Positions 8,236 to 16,822 of a DNA stretch of 64,000 bases are shown here, in pieces. The notes under the pieces are model-generated. The model saw nothing but the letters and a program-made list of their open reading frames with translations, was not told the origin of the DNA and did not search any database. The position numbers and the translations under genes were made by a program. Every line of letters starts with the position of its first letter. The first letter of the stretch is position 1. This DNA is from Paenibacillus monticola (lineage in GTDB: Bacteria > Bacillota > Bacilli > Paenibacillales > Paenibacillaceae), in contig NZ_WJXB01000001.1 of NCBI RefSeq assembly GCF_009664975.1, positions 62,001 to 126,000 on the forward strand, given 5' to 3'.

Positions 8236-9693
8236 TCAGATGAAACTCTGCAGCGAAGGTGCCTTGCGAACCTTGGAATGTTGTTCAAAGGCATAAGCCA
8301 GCTTAATCAGCAGCGGTTCCTGGTAAGCCTGTGCCGAGAAGGTAACGCCGAAGGGGGCGCCAGCAGCAGTGTAACCTGAAGGGACTACGATTGACGGATA
8401 GCCGGCCCGGGAGGTAATTCTGGCTCCGAAATCAGCCGGGAAGAGCAGTGCGTCAAGGTTATGCTCCTTCATGACTGCGTCAATCCCTTGCTCCTTGCAC
8501 AGCTTCAAGTCGGTCGCGCGGTCGCGCAGGTATTGTGGATCGGTTAAGGTGCCGGAAGTAGCATATTCGGCATCCATGAGCGTAACCTGGCCATATTTTA
8601 GCGTCTCCATGGGACGGGTATGATTGAAATCGATAATGTCTCTTAACGTCCGCATCGGTGCTCCCGGGCCTAGACGTGATAAGTAGGCGTTAAGGGAGAT
8701 TTTGAATTCATTAAGCACCACGGAGGAATAACTGATCTCTCGTGCAGTCCGGATATCGGCGGGGTCAATGATGATCGCACCTTGGGCTCTCATCAGTTCC
8801 ACGGAAGCATTGAAGAGAGCTAGCTGTTCTTCGGTTAGTTCCTCGAAATAATAATCACGCGGAATGCCAATCCGTGCACCCTTAAGTCCGTTCTCGTCCA
8901 AGAAGACGGTGTAATCCTCATGCAGCCTGCCTACGCTTGTGCCCATGGCAGCATCGCTGCTGTCTTTGCCGAGCATGGCGTTTAGGAGCAATACCGCATC
9001 GTGAACCGTTCGGGCCATCGGGCCTGCGGTGTCCTGTGTATTGGAGAGCGGAAGGATGCCTGAGCGGCTAATCATGCCGACTGTAGGCTTAATTCCAATG
9101 ACAGAGCCGAGATTGCCGGGATTCAGGATCGAGCCGGAGGTTTCCGTTCCAACGGATACTGTACAGAAGTTGCAAGCTACAGCTACTGCTGAACCGGCGC
9201 TGGAGCCACCTGTCGGCGATGATATATTATAAGGATTAAGGACCTGGCCCCCACGTGAGCTGAAGCCGGAAGGCATGCCGTTGGTCATGAAATTGGCGAA
9301 CTCGGTCATGTTGGCTTTGCCCATAATGATCGCTCCGGCTGCGCGGAGTTGTGTAACAATAAACGCATCCTCTACGGCAAAAGAATTCGCCAAGGCCAGC
9401 GAACCCGCACTGGTATGCATTTTATCCCCTGTATTAATATTGTCCTTCACTAATACCGGTATACCGTGCATCGGCCCCCGGGGCCCTTGCAATGAACGCT
9501 CCACATCCAGAGACTCTGCGATAAACAGGGCATCAGGGTTGATCTCTAGCACAGAGTTAATGGTAAGACCGTTCTTATCATGGTCAGCTATGCGTTCGAG
9601 ATACATGAGGACTAATTGTTGTGACGTAATCTCACCGGCCTCTAAAGCAGCCTGAATCTCCGGTATCGTCGCTTCTACGATTTCAAAACTCAT
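8236..9693 (-). CDS. Amidase signature family protein
   Basis: The 485-residue protein carries the amidase-signature Ser-cisSer-Lys triad: Lys about 83 in VLVKDNINTG, the cis-Ser in PTGGSSAGSAVAV (about 164) and the nucleophile Ser about 188 in GTETSGSI. The ETSGSI variant is typical of general amidases rather than GatA of the tRNA amidotransferase, and no gatB/gatC is nearby. It should hydrolyse a small amide in the cytoplasm; the substrate cannot be told. The gene is monocistronic between a terminator and a small gap to the next minus-strand gene. Confidence 0.93.
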   Translation of the reverse strand: MSFEIVEATIPEIQAALEAGEITSQQLVLMYLERIADHDKNGLTINSVLEINPDALFIAESLDVERSLQGPRGPMHGIPVLVKDNINTGDKMHTSAGSLALANSFAVEDAFIVTQLRAAGAIIMGKANMTEFANFMTNGMPSGFSSRGGQVLNPYNISSPTGGSSAGSAVAVACNFCTVSVGTETSGSILNPGNLGSVIGIKPTVGMISRSGILPLSNTQDTAGPMARTVHDAVLLLNAMLGKDSSDAAMGTSVGRLHEDYTVFLDENGLKGARIGIPRDYYFEELTEEQLALFNASVELMRAQGAIIIDPADIRTAREISYSSVVLNEFKISLNAYLSRLGPGAPMRTLRDIIDFNHTRPMETLKYGQVTLMDAEYATSGTLTDPQYLRDRATDLKLCKEQGIDAVMKEHNLDALLFPADFGARITSRAGYPSIVVPSGYTAAGAPFGVTFSAQAYQEPLLIKLAYAFEQHSKVRKAPSLQSFI

Positions 9694-9778
9694 GTGGGTT
9701 CACGCTTCTTTCTCTCTAAGAGTGGGCCTTCCCCTCAATCTAACCACATTTTGCGGTGTCTTCATAGTCTTTCTTACA

Positions 9779-10426
9779 CTAAAAACTGCCGAAGATATTC
9801 CCAATAGCGCCTGCGATAACCGAAACGATGAGCTTATAAAAGATAAATCCGGTAACTGCATTGGCGATCACCAGCGTATAGGTTATATCCAATCGTCCAG
9901 CGAGTGCATTCACGGGATACTGAAATACTACGGAATTGATGGCGACAAAGATGAAGAGATAGGCCAAGACCAGCAGATAGATAGAGAAAGTGGATAGGCT
10001 GCAAATCATAAAAAAGATAGCCAACACCAGTAAAGCCACCGCCGGAACCAGCAGTGTGCCGAATCTCGCAGCTAGCAATTTGGGGTCTAAGTGAATTTCC
10101 TCCAGCCGGATTACAGCATAGGTTAAGCCGTAAGCAACAGCAATTCCTAAGGCCGTTAAGAGCAGCGGCTTCAGGAATCCGGGACCAAAGACAGGAGAAA
10201 GATCAAACTTGATAAACCAGCTTAGAAAATAAAAAGAAGATAATATCGTCACCAAAGCCATCGTGATGAGGCCATAGAGGGCTTGAGCGGCAACCACCGT
10301 TTTCATAGTGCGGAAAGGACGTGTAAGAGCGCTTAGAAAGAACCTGGAATACTGCTTGCCCACCTGCCTGGTTTGCTGTACACGTTCATCCTTCAAGAGC
10401 GCATTCCAACGTTCTGAGTTATTCAT
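9779..10426 (-). CDS. Polytopic membrane protein of unknown function
   Basis: The 215-residue protein has a soluble N-terminal stretch (about 45 residues) followed by five hydrophobic segments: near YGLITMALVTIL, FLKPLLLTALGIAV, LLVPAVALLVLAIFF, LLVLAYLFIFVAI and LVIANAVTGFIFY. It ends in a Gly/Ile-rich amphipathic tail. No motif gives an activity. It resembles the membrane part of YIP1-like/DUF6574-like proteins. AGGAGGATAATCT precedes ATG at 10426. Confidence 0.8.
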   Translation of the reverse strand: MNNSERWNALLKDERVQQTRQVGKQYSRFFLSALTRPFRTMKTVVAAQALYGLITMALVTILSSFYFLSWFIKFDLSPVFGPGFLKPLLLTALGIAVAYGLTYAVIRLEEIHLDPKLLAARFGTLLVPAVALLVLAIFFMICSLSTFSIYLLVLAYLFIFVAINSVVFQYPVNALAGRLDITYTLVIANAVTGFIFYKLIVSVIAGAIGNIFGSF

Positions 10427-10536
10427 AGATTATCCTCCTTCTGAAATATATGGGAATAGAGTGCTGGATATAATATAAGCGAACAAGCTGTCATTTACTA
10501 TGAAAAAGGATTCCCGCAATCGATCTCTAAACAAAT

Positions 10537-10577
10537 AAGCCCCTAATCCCGCAAATAAACCGCGGACTTAGAGGCTT
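10537..10577. terminator. Terminator hairpin for the 10594 gene
   Basis: AAGCCCCTAATCCCGC (10537-10552) pairs imperfectly with GCGGACTTAGAGGCTT (10562-10577), with A/T-rich flanks on both sides. Confidence 0.75.
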
Positions 10578-10593
10578 TAATATTTAGTTCAAC

Positions 10594-11091
10594 TTAAGAC
10601 TGCGCCGGAGTAAAGCCTTCTTCCGCCAGATACTCCTTGGCTTCGTCAATACTTTCAAAGGCCATCTCCAGGTTCAGACCGGCATAGACATACCACAAAT
10701 CGTCCTCCAGTTTAAGGGTCAGCGTATCATCGTCGCTGTTAACCCAGAGCGAATCTGCTTCGGCCACAACAGCCTTCTTTTTTCTTTTATTAACCACTGG
10801 AGCTTCCGGGATGTGTATGGACATGGAGGTGATGGAGGCATCAAGCAATTCCCGCAGCTCTGCTTCCGACAACTCGCGAATGTTTACGAAGCCCTTGTCA
10901 TCCGTCTCATATCCTCGCAGCAACCCTGCGTATACATAGCCGTTGCCGTTTGGGTGGAGATGGAACGCCACTATTTTCTTCTCATGCTGGCTCTGCTCGT
11001 AGTGATAGTTCACGCGTCCAAGGGACACGTTCTTGCGTTCAAGTACAGAGTAGGTATCCAGAATAGCTAATTTCTGTTCAAATGTAAGCAT
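10594..11091 (-). CDS. Hypothetical cytoplasmic protein
   Basis: The 165-residue acidic protein has no signal peptide or TM segment. Its N-terminal half contains an aromatic beta region (VNYHYEQSQHEKKIVAFHL, YVYAGLLRGYETDDKGFVNI). A basic linker KRKKK follows, and then a short C-terminal beta-alpha unit DDLWYVYAGLNLEMAFESID. The YVYAGL repeat in both halves suggests two copies of one small fold. ATG at 11091 follows GGAGGCTGTAT. I do not know a function. Confidence 0.78.
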   Translation of the reverse strand: MLTFEQKLAILDTYSVLERKNVSLGRVNYHYEQSQHEKKIVAFHLHPNGNGYVYAGLLRGYETDDKGFVNIRELSEAELRELLDASITSMSIHIPEAPVVNKRKKKAVVAEADSLWVNSDDDTLTLKLEDDLWYVYAGLNLEMAFESIDEAKEYLAEEGFTPAQS

Positions 11092-11163
11092 ATACAGCCT
11101 CCGGTTCAGGTTATCATTGTGCACATGATTATAACATGCGGGAGTCCCGCGAGACCACTGATC

Positions 11164-12561
11164 TTACTCAAGTGGCAAAGTTAGAACAATACAGCAGCCC
11201 TGCTCCGGGCTGTCTCCAAGATGGAGGCTTCCGCCCATACACTCGGCCAGCAGTCGGCTGAAGGTAAGGCCAAGTCCCAATCCGCGCAGGGTAGTATTCT
11301 TGCTGTTGCTGCGGAAGAAAGCTTCAAACATAAGCTCTCTATTGCCTGGTGCGATCCCAATTCCATTATCAGTGACCCGAATGGCAGCTTGTTCCCCGAT
11401 GGTTTCAAGCAATTCGATGGTGAGTTCTACCTTCCGGCCTTGCGCCTTTGCCTGCACGCTGTTGTTCAGCAAATTGACAATGATTTGCTGAATACGCAGC
11501 GGATCTCCCCGGACAAATAAGGGCTTCTGCGGCATTAGCAGGACGGGTTCACAGACATCTTCTTCCTGTGTCAGCTTCCACTGATAGACAATCTCCGAGA
11601 GCAGCGGAACAGCGGCCAGCCTATCGTGGCGAACGGATACAATGCCGGCAGTGAGGGCGTTGTAATCCAGCAGATCGGCAACCATATGCTGCAGCCTGCC
11701 CACCTCCAGCAGAGCGATATCGAGGAATTCCTCTGCTTCCTCGCCTTCAACTACACCTTCGCGGACAGCAAGCACGAGACCCTTGATAGAGGTTACCGGA
11801 GTCTTTAGCTCATGGGAGACTCCGGCCAGCATGACGGCCCGGGACTGCTCGAATTGCTGTAATTTGCCCGCCATTTCCTGAAAGGAGACGATTAACTCAT
11901 GAATTTCCCGCTCCTTGGCCCCTTTTTCCAGCACAATATTATATTGGCCGCTGCTGATCTGGACGGCTGCTGCCGCCACTCTTTGAATTGGCTTGGCAAG
12001 CTTGCGGGATAAGAGGTAGATCGTCAGCCAGCTCAAGATGATCAGAAAGAGCAGGATGATCGAGAAGAAGATGATTTCATCCTGCGGGATATGGCGCAGC
12101 GATTTCTTGGATTGCATAACGATAACCTCACCCAAGACCTCATTATCCGCTTTGATGGGGGCGACGGCACCCTTGTACTCTGAGTTACGAGAATCACTCA
12201 AGCTGTCTTTAATCTTCGACCGCATCTGGTTCTCAGTCAGCGGCGGCATGGAGTACAACATCTGCCCCTGCTTATCTGTAATAATGACGCACATTTCCAC
12301 GGTTAATTTGAAGAACCGCTTCCGGTCCTCAATGAGTTCCCCTAGATTCTGACTGATCTCAATCGTGCCACTCGCGCTAACACTGCGGTCGGCAATCTCT
12401 TGCGCTAAGAGGCCGGTGGTCTGCATACGGTTATCCATCGCTTCTTGTTGAATCCACCAGAAGGTAGTCAGCGCGGTGAGCAGCAGACCAACACTAATGA
12501 TCAACAGGTATCTGACCGTCCAGTAGGAGAGGATGGAGGTGCGCTTCTTTAGGTTGTCCAT
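11164..12561 (-). CDS. Sensor histidine kinase
   Basis: The 465-residue membrane kinase has TM1 about residues 13-33, an extracytoplasmic sensor (about 35-165), TM2 about 166-188 and HAMP about 189-242. HisKA follows with the phospho-acceptor His in GVSHELKTPVTSI, then a HATPase domain with the N box NLLNNSVQAKA, G1 VTDNGIGIAP and G2 GLGLGLTFS. Its start overlaps the end of the response-regulator gene by 13 bp, so the two are translationally coupled. The signal is unknown. The divergent neighbour across a repeat-filled gap is a YceI protein. Confidence 0.95.
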   Translation of the reverse strand: MDNLKKRTSILSYWTVRYLLIISVGLLLTALTTFWWIQQEAMDNRMQTTGLLAQEIADRSVSASGTIEISQNLGELIEDRKRFFKLTVEMCVIITDKQGQMLYSMPPLTENQMRSKIKDSLSDSRNSEYKGAVAPIKADNEVLGEVIVMQSKKSLRHIPQDEIIFFSIILLFLIILSWLTIYLLSRKLAKPIQRVAAAAVQISSGQYNIVLEKGAKEREIHELIVSFQEMAGKLQQFEQSRAVMLAGVSHELKTPVTSIKGLVLAVREGVVEGEEAEEFLDIALLEVGRLQHMVADLLDYNALTAGIVSVRHDRLAAVPLLSEIVYQWKLTQEEDVCEPVLLMPQKPLFVRGDPLRIQQIIVNLLNNSVQAKAQGRKVELTIELLETIGEQAAIRVTDNGIGIAPGNRELMFEAFFRSNSKNTTLRGLGLGLTFSRLLAECMGGSLHLGDSPEQGCCIVLTLPLE

Positions 12562-13235
12562 AATTGGTACCCCGTCCCTCTTAGTGTACGAATCTCTCCC
12601 TCGTTTGCCGGCCAGTGTGACAGCGCTTGACGCAGTCTTTTGATGGACAGGTCCACCGCCCGGTCACTTCCTTCGTAATCCATCTCCCACACATGCTCGA
12701 TTAGCTGTTCTCTTGTACAAATCTGATTCGGCCGTTCGGCTAAGAATAACAGCACGGACATGTCGCGAGGACTGAGGTTGACCTCGGCTCCGTTCAGAAA
12801 GAGGCAGCGCGCGCTGTAGTCGATAAATAAGCTGCCGAAATGCCGCTTGCGGCTGCCATCTGACCACTGCGAGGGGCGGCGCAGCACCGCATTCACACGG
12901 GCTACTACTTCCTCAGGAATAAAAGGCTTAGACATATAATCGTCAGCCCCGCCGTCGAGCCCCGCCAGCCGGTCGTTAATGCCGTCCTTTGCGGTCAGCA
13001 TGATCACCGGACAGCTGCTCTTCTCCCGGATCAAGCCCAGCAGTTCGAAGCCGTCCATATTTGGCAGCATAATATCGAGCAGGATAAGCGACGGAGGAGA
13101 TTCCGCAAAGGCTTCCAGCGCTGCTATACCATCCGCAACCCGGGTGACACTGAAGCCTGCTTTTTTGAGATAGGCACTGAGGACTCTAGCGATCGCTTCT
13201 TCGTCCTCGACTATCAGAATGGATTTCATATTCAT
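12549..13235 (-). CDS. OmpR-family response regulator
   Basis: The 228-residue protein has a receiver domain with the acidic pocket VEDEE, the phospho-acceptor Asp in LLDIMLPNMDG and the switch Lys in MSKPF. A winged-helix DNA-binding domain follows (about 130-228, ending RTLRGTGYQL). It is first in an operon with the overlapping histidine kinase. The ATG at 13235 follows AGGAGAC-type sequence. Confidence 0.95.
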   Translation of the reverse strand: MNMKSILIVEDEEAIARVLSAYLKKAGFSVTRVADGIAALEAFAESPPSLILLDIMLPNMDGFELLGLIREKSSCPVIMLTAKDGINDRLAGLDGGADDYMSKPFIPEEVVARVNAVLRRPSQWSDGSRKRHFGSLFIDYSARCLFLNGAEVNLSPRDMSVLLFLAERPNQICTREQLIEHVWEMDYEGSDRAVDLSIKRLRQALSHWPANEGEIRTLRGTGYQLWTT

Positions 13236-13307
13236 AGGAGTCTCCTAAAAGTTATTCTTCTCTGAAATGGGCTCTATTTCTCCAAATCAGAGGTTGACCC
13301 AGTGAAC

Positions 13308-13484
13308 CGGACTCAGAAGCTCCTATTTGTTCGAAATCAGGCGATTTGGGAATTTGACGGACACCAGGGACGCTATTGACCCAATTTTCTCCCCCAAGTA
13401 CCTATTCTTGCTTCAATAGCGTATTCTGAGTCCGCTTCCTGTTCCCAAACCCCTTCAAAAGTGAAATAGCGGCGCTACAGTCCG
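13308..13484. repeat. Dispersed repeat family A, copy 1 (177 bp)
   Basis: Two direct units beginning CGGACTCAGAAGCTCCTATT and CGGACACCAGGGACGCTATT are followed by two inverted units ending AATAGCGTATTCTGAGTCCG and AATAGCGGCGCTACAGTCCG. The layout is forward-forward-reverse-reverse, and the length is exactly that of the copy at 44083-44259. The whole gap 13236-13711 otherwise holds only the two divergent gene starts. The repeat encodes nothing. Confidence 0.75.
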
Positions 13485-13711
13485 TCAGATTTGAACTGCA
13501 ACTATTCAGGTATTATATGTTTGCCTCATTAGTGTCTTCGCTCGAATTTATCAACCGCTAATTTTGATTATGAGCCCTGAAATGTTGCCTAAAATTACGA
13601 CAAGTTTACCACAAGACAGCCAATGATGCTTCGACTTCTTCCCGACATATTGTTTTGCTAGAATGAGGAACGACCTTGCACAATACAAAGAATTCGGATG
13701 GAGGAAACAGG

Positions 13712-14437
13712 ATGAAGAAAAAAACAATAGCCATGATCGCTGCCGGAGTTATCATCGTAGGAATCATTTCAGGTTATTCATGGCTGAATAAGTCTATGGG
13801 CAATAATGTTGAGATCGAATCCGTGCTTCCTGCTCAGACACAAGGGACAGAAGCCGCAGACTCGCCAGCCGCTACGAATGCTAGTACAGAATCGGTGGGT
13901 GGAGCGACGGTTACAGCAGAGCAATTAAATGGAGACTGGACGATAGGCGACACGTCTAAAGTATATTGGTCCGTAACGACCTCGCAAGAAACCGTGAACT
14001 TCGTAGACAATTCCGTTAAAGGCAGCTGGACAGTAAATCTGGACGATATCACCTCGATGACTGGAGAAGGAACCGTTGATATGAGCGCTCTGGATTCCGG
14101 CAACGGCCAAAGAGACGAGCATGTAAAAGGAGACGATTTCCTGGCGGTTGCCGCTAATCCCACATCTACCTTCGTGGTGAAGTCATTCTCTGAGTTGCCA
14201 GCGGAATGGACAGAAGGAACCGCAGTACCGGTTGAAATGCAGGGGACACTTACTGTAAAAGGAATTGCTAAGGACGTCACCTTTGCTACGCAAGCCATGT
14301 ATAGTGGTGGACAGCTGCTGCTGTCAGGAACGACGACTGTAACCTTTGCTGATTTCGGGATGACCAGCCCTCACTCTATTGTGCTGGATGCAGAGAACAA
14401 TCTGCTGGTAAGTCTGGAGCTTGTACTGACGAAATAA
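13712..14437 (+). CDS. YceI family protein with N-terminal anchor
   Basis: The 241-residue protein has an N-terminal hydrophobic segment (IAMIAAGVIIVGIISGYSW, about 5-25) acting as uncleaved anchor or signal, then a Ser/Ala/Thr linker. A YceI-like lipocalin beta-barrel follows (about 75-241, from LNGDWTIGDTSKVYWSV to LLVSLELVLTK). YceI proteins bind isoprenoid or other lipids in an extracytoplasmic location; the ligand here is unknown. ATG at 13712 follows GGAGGAAACAGG. A terminator follows at 14461. It faces away from the two-component system at 11164-13235. Confidence 0.9.
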   Translation: MKKKTIAMIAAGVIIVGIISGYSWLNKSMGNNVEIESVLPAQTQGTEAADSPAATNASTESVGGATVTAEQLNGDWTIGDTSKVYWSVTTSQETVNFVDNSVKGSWTVNLDDITSMTGEGTVDMSALDSGNGQRDEHVKGDDFLAVAANPTSTFVVKSFSELPAEWTEGTAVPVEMQGTLTVKGIAKDVTFATQAMYSGGQLLLSGTTTVTFADFGMTSPHSIVLDAENNLLVSLELVLTK

Positions 14438-14460
14438 TGGACAGTTTATAAATATAAGGG

Positions 14461-14494
14461 GCGCCTGCTTAGCCAATTCGGTTAAGGCAGGCGT
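14461..14494 (+). terminator. Rho-independent terminator
   Basis: GCGCCTGCTTA and TTAAGGCAGGCGTC form a stem with one bulge, followed by TCTTTT, downstream of the YceI gene. Confidence 0.8.
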
Positions 14495-14585
14495 CTCTTT
14501 TGCATGTCCATTCCAGCCTCCTCAGAGAAACAATTCAATCATTCCTGTGTATTATAGGGTATACAGAATAGAGGTAAGTTTCCTG

Positions 14586-14692
14586 ATGGAAGTAGCGGCG
14601 GCAATTATACATAATGGAGATGGACAGCTATTGATTGCCCGGCGGCGGATATCCCCTTTGTAGAACAACTGCTGCAAGAGTCTTATCAATAG
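14586..14692 (+). pseudogene. NUDIX hydrolase with internal deletion
   Basis: The frame at 14586 reads like the start of a MutT-type pyrophosphohydrolase (MEVAAAIIHNGDGQLLIARRR) and then stops at 14661-14663. The adjoining bases in another frame give PFVEQLLQESYQ followed by a stop at 14690-14692, which looks like the normal C-terminus of the same protein. The Nudix box and about 90 residues in between are missing. What is seen fits one internal deletion joining the two ends out of frame. Confidence 0.7.
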
Positions 14693-14706
14693 AAGGGAGA
14701 TGCCAA

Positions 14707-14869
14707 ATGCCTATCTATCAAAAGCTGGTGCGTGACGGGATTCCAGAGATAATTGCGGCACAAGGAAAAACACTCCGAACAAGGATACTGGATACCGAAG
14801 AATATATAGAACAGCTGCGTACTAAATTGAAGGAAGAAGCTGGATGTGGCGGATGAGCTACAGGAGTAG
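14707..14869 (+). pseudogene. MazG-like/phosphoribosyl-ATP pyrophosphohydrolase-like fragment
   Basis: ATG at 14707 behind AGAAGGGAGATGCC starts MPIYQKLVRDGIPEII, followed by TRILDTEEYIEQLRTKLKEE. This is the first half of the small MazG-like nucleotide pyrophosphohydrolases, but the frame ends after 49 residues. Shifting frame near 14840 gives LDVADELQE and a stop at 14867-14869, resembling the ELAD metal-site helix of the missing part. It appears to be an internally deleted gene beside an internally deleted Nudix gene. Confidence 0.65.
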
Positions 14870-14901
14870 CTATTATTTTAAACGGCAAGGAGGATACCCT
14901 A

Positions 14902-15252
14902 ATGTTCAAAAGCAAGCCCACGCTGATTATATGCTGTCTGGCTGCCATCTTACCTTTTATTTTCTACATCTATCTGTACCCTAGTATGCCGGACATTGTT
15001 CCGATCCATTATAGAGGGTCCATAGCAGATAGGTTTGTTATGAAAGCGAATATTGAGGTTGTTCTGCTGAGTGGAATCGGGGTGTTAGGATTCGTCTTTA
15101 TGAAGCTGCTGCAGGTGCTCCTGCGCAAGGTTTTTTTGCGTAGCTATATTGAGAATCTTGCCGTGGTAAGTCGCATATGGAATGCAGCAACGATGTTCGT
15201 AACCCTAGTACTCGCGGCCATTAGTATCTATGCTTTGATGAGTATGGTATAA
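14902..15252 (+). CDS. DUF1648-like small membrane protein
   Basis: The 116-residue protein has three hydrophobic segments (about residues 7-27, 50-72 and 92-114). Between the first two is the pattern YPSMPDIVPIHYRGSIADRF, the P-x-x-(I/V)-P-x-H-(Y/F) signature of the DUF1648 domain found at the N-terminus of SdpI-like proteins. The rest of an SdpI protein is absent, but short stand-alone forms are common. AAGGAGGATACCCTA precedes the ATG. Function unknown. Confidence 0.85.
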   Translation: MFKSKPTLIICCLAAILPFIFYIYLYPSMPDIVPIHYRGSIADRFVMKANIEVVLLSGIGVLGFVFMKLLQVLLRKVFLRSYIENLAVVSRIWNAATMFVTLVLAAISIYALMSMV

Positions 15253-15350
15253 GCGAAGCAGGATGATGGCACGGCCATTTCTTCTTGCTTCTGTCAGCCA
15301 CTTTGATAGAATCAAATAGACTATGCATAATATTGGGGAGGAAGACTTTA

Positions 15351-16349
15351 ATGACTACGGATAACGCTTACAAGGTAAAATGGGGTATCCTCAGCACCGG
15401 TTGGATCGCCCACCAATTCGTAACGGATCTGGCACATGCTAGCAACGGTGTAGCTTATGCAGTGGGATCACGCACTCAGGAAAGTGCGGATGAATTTGCC
15501 AAGAATCACGGAGTCCCCGTTGCTTATGCAACCTATGAGGATTTAGTGAATGACCCGGAAGTGGATGCTGTTTATATCGGGACTCCCCATCCTTTCCATA
15601 AAGATAATGTGCTGCTGGCACTGCGTGCCGACAAAGCCGTATTATGCGAGAAGCCCTTTACCGTCAATAGCGGAGAGCTCGAAGAGATTGTTGCGTACGC
15701 CCGTGAGCAAAAGCTCTTCTTGATGGAAGCCATGTGGGCGCGCTGCATCCCGGCTATTATCAAGATTAAAGAGTGGCTGGCCGCTGACCGGATTGGTGAT
15801 GTTCGTTTGATAGAAGCTGACTTAGGCTTCCGTTCGGAGTGGAATCCGGAAGGCAGATTGCTTAATCCTAAGCTTGGAGGCGGCGCACTGCTGGATGTCG
15901 GCATCTATCCCATTTCATTTACTTCCATGATTTTTGGAGCTAACCCGGAGTCTATATCCAGTACAGTACATATTGGTGAGACCGGAGTGGACGAGCACTT
16001 CTCGCTGTTGTTATCCTACGGCGGGGGCAGAACCGCATCGCTGAACGGTGGAATACGGCTGAATCTGCAGGAGGACGCTCAGATCTACGGTACAGAGGGA
16101 CGTATTGTTCTTCCTGAGAATGTAGTGAATCCAAGATCGGCCGTGCTTTATGTGGGGGATGAGATCGTGGAGACCTTTGTAGATGACCGCTTATCCATCG
16201 GATATGCTTTTGAAGCTGAGGAAGTTGGACGTTGTCTGCAGGCAGGACTTACCGAAAGTCAGGCAATCACGCTCGATGAGTCCCTGGCGATCATGAAGCT
16301 GCTGGATCAAATTCGTGCCTCATGGGGACTCACCTATCCTGGTGAATAA
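15351..16349 (+). CDS. Gfo/Idh/MocA family oxidoreductase
   Basis: The 332-residue protein has an N-terminal Rossmann NAD(P) domain (KWGILSTGWIAHQFV, then GSRTQESADEFAK) with the catalytic-region CEKPFTVN motif near residue 100. The C-terminal alpha/beta domain carries the family GGGALLDVGIYPISF pattern with the Asp and Tyr equivalents. It should oxidise or reduce a sugar, inositol or related compound in the cytoplasm; nothing nearby fixes the substrate. ATG at 15351 follows GGGGAGGAAG. A terminator follows at 16382. Confidence 0.93.
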   Translation: MTTDNAYKVKWGILSTGWIAHQFVTDLAHASNGVAYAVGSRTQESADEFAKNHGVPVAYATYEDLVNDPEVDAVYIGTPHPFHKDNVLLALRADKAVLCEKPFTVNSGELEEIVAYAREQKLFLMEAMWARCIPAIIKIKEWLAADRIGDVRLIEADLGFRSEWNPEGRLLNPKLGGGALLDVGIYPISFTSMIFGANPESISSTVHIGETGVDEHFSLLLSYGGGRTASLNGGIRLNLQEDAQIYGTEGRIVLPENVVNPRSAVLYVGDEIVETFVDDRLSIGYAFEAEEVGRCLQAGLTESQAITLDESLAIMKLLDQIRASWGLTYPGE

Positions 16350-16381
16350 TTTACAGCCCTTTGATCGATTCTTGTAAGAGC

Positions 16382-16418
16382 AACCCCCGGATGATTAAGC
16401 CGCATGGCTCCGGGGGTT
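16382..16418 (+). terminator. Terminator hairpin
   Basis: AACCCCCGGA (16382-16391) pairs with TCCGGGGGTT (16409-16418), a perfect 10-bp stem, followed by ATTACAT. Confidence 0.75.
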
Positions 16419-16462
16419 ATTACATATAAACTAGACTATATTTCCATTGGAGGATGCTTTTG

Positions 16463-16822
16463 ATGAGTCCCTTATACAAAAGAGTACTAGTTCATACAGG
16501 ATTCTATCTTGTACTGTTCTTTCTGATTCCCTATATCCAGAATCATAGCCATATCATGAACGATCTAGGAACCTTGCTGCTGCTTTTGCTTATGGTCAAT
16601 CCAGCGGCGGTTATGATTCTTAATGCGGAGGCGGGCCTCCATCAAGGCTTCAATATTGCCCTTTGCCTGCTTCCCGCGCTGTTGTTTGCCTTGTCGGTAT
16701 TTCTGGTGTTTGACGGCAACACCAGTGCCCAGTTCTATTCCGTTGCCTATGGAGTCATTGCAATTGTAAGTAACAGTATTGGAGCCAAGTATAGAAAAAA
16801 GAATATGAGAACAGCGAAATGA
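16463..16822 (+). CDS. Small polytopic membrane protein
   Basis: The 119-residue hydrophobic protein has four TM segments (near GFYLVLFFLIPYI, LLLLLLMVNPAAVMI, IALCLLPALLFALSVF and VAYGVIAIVSNSIGA) and a basic C-terminus. ATG at 16463 is 9 bases from GGAGG. Its stop overlaps the ADP-ribosylglycohydrolase start (ATGA), so the two genes are coupled. Role unknown. Confidence 0.82.
   Translation: MSPLYKRVLVHTGFYLVLFFLIPYIQNHSHIMNDLGTLLLLLLMVNPAAVMILNAEAGLHQGFNIALCLLPALLFALSVFLVFDGNTSAQFYSVAYGVIAIVSNSIGAKYRKKNMRTAK

Noticed and set aside
8236..9693. Assigning the amidase as GatA of the Asp/Glu-tRNA amidotransferase
   Set aside because: The nucleophile motif is ETSGSI rather than the GatA type, and no gatB or gatC is adjacent.
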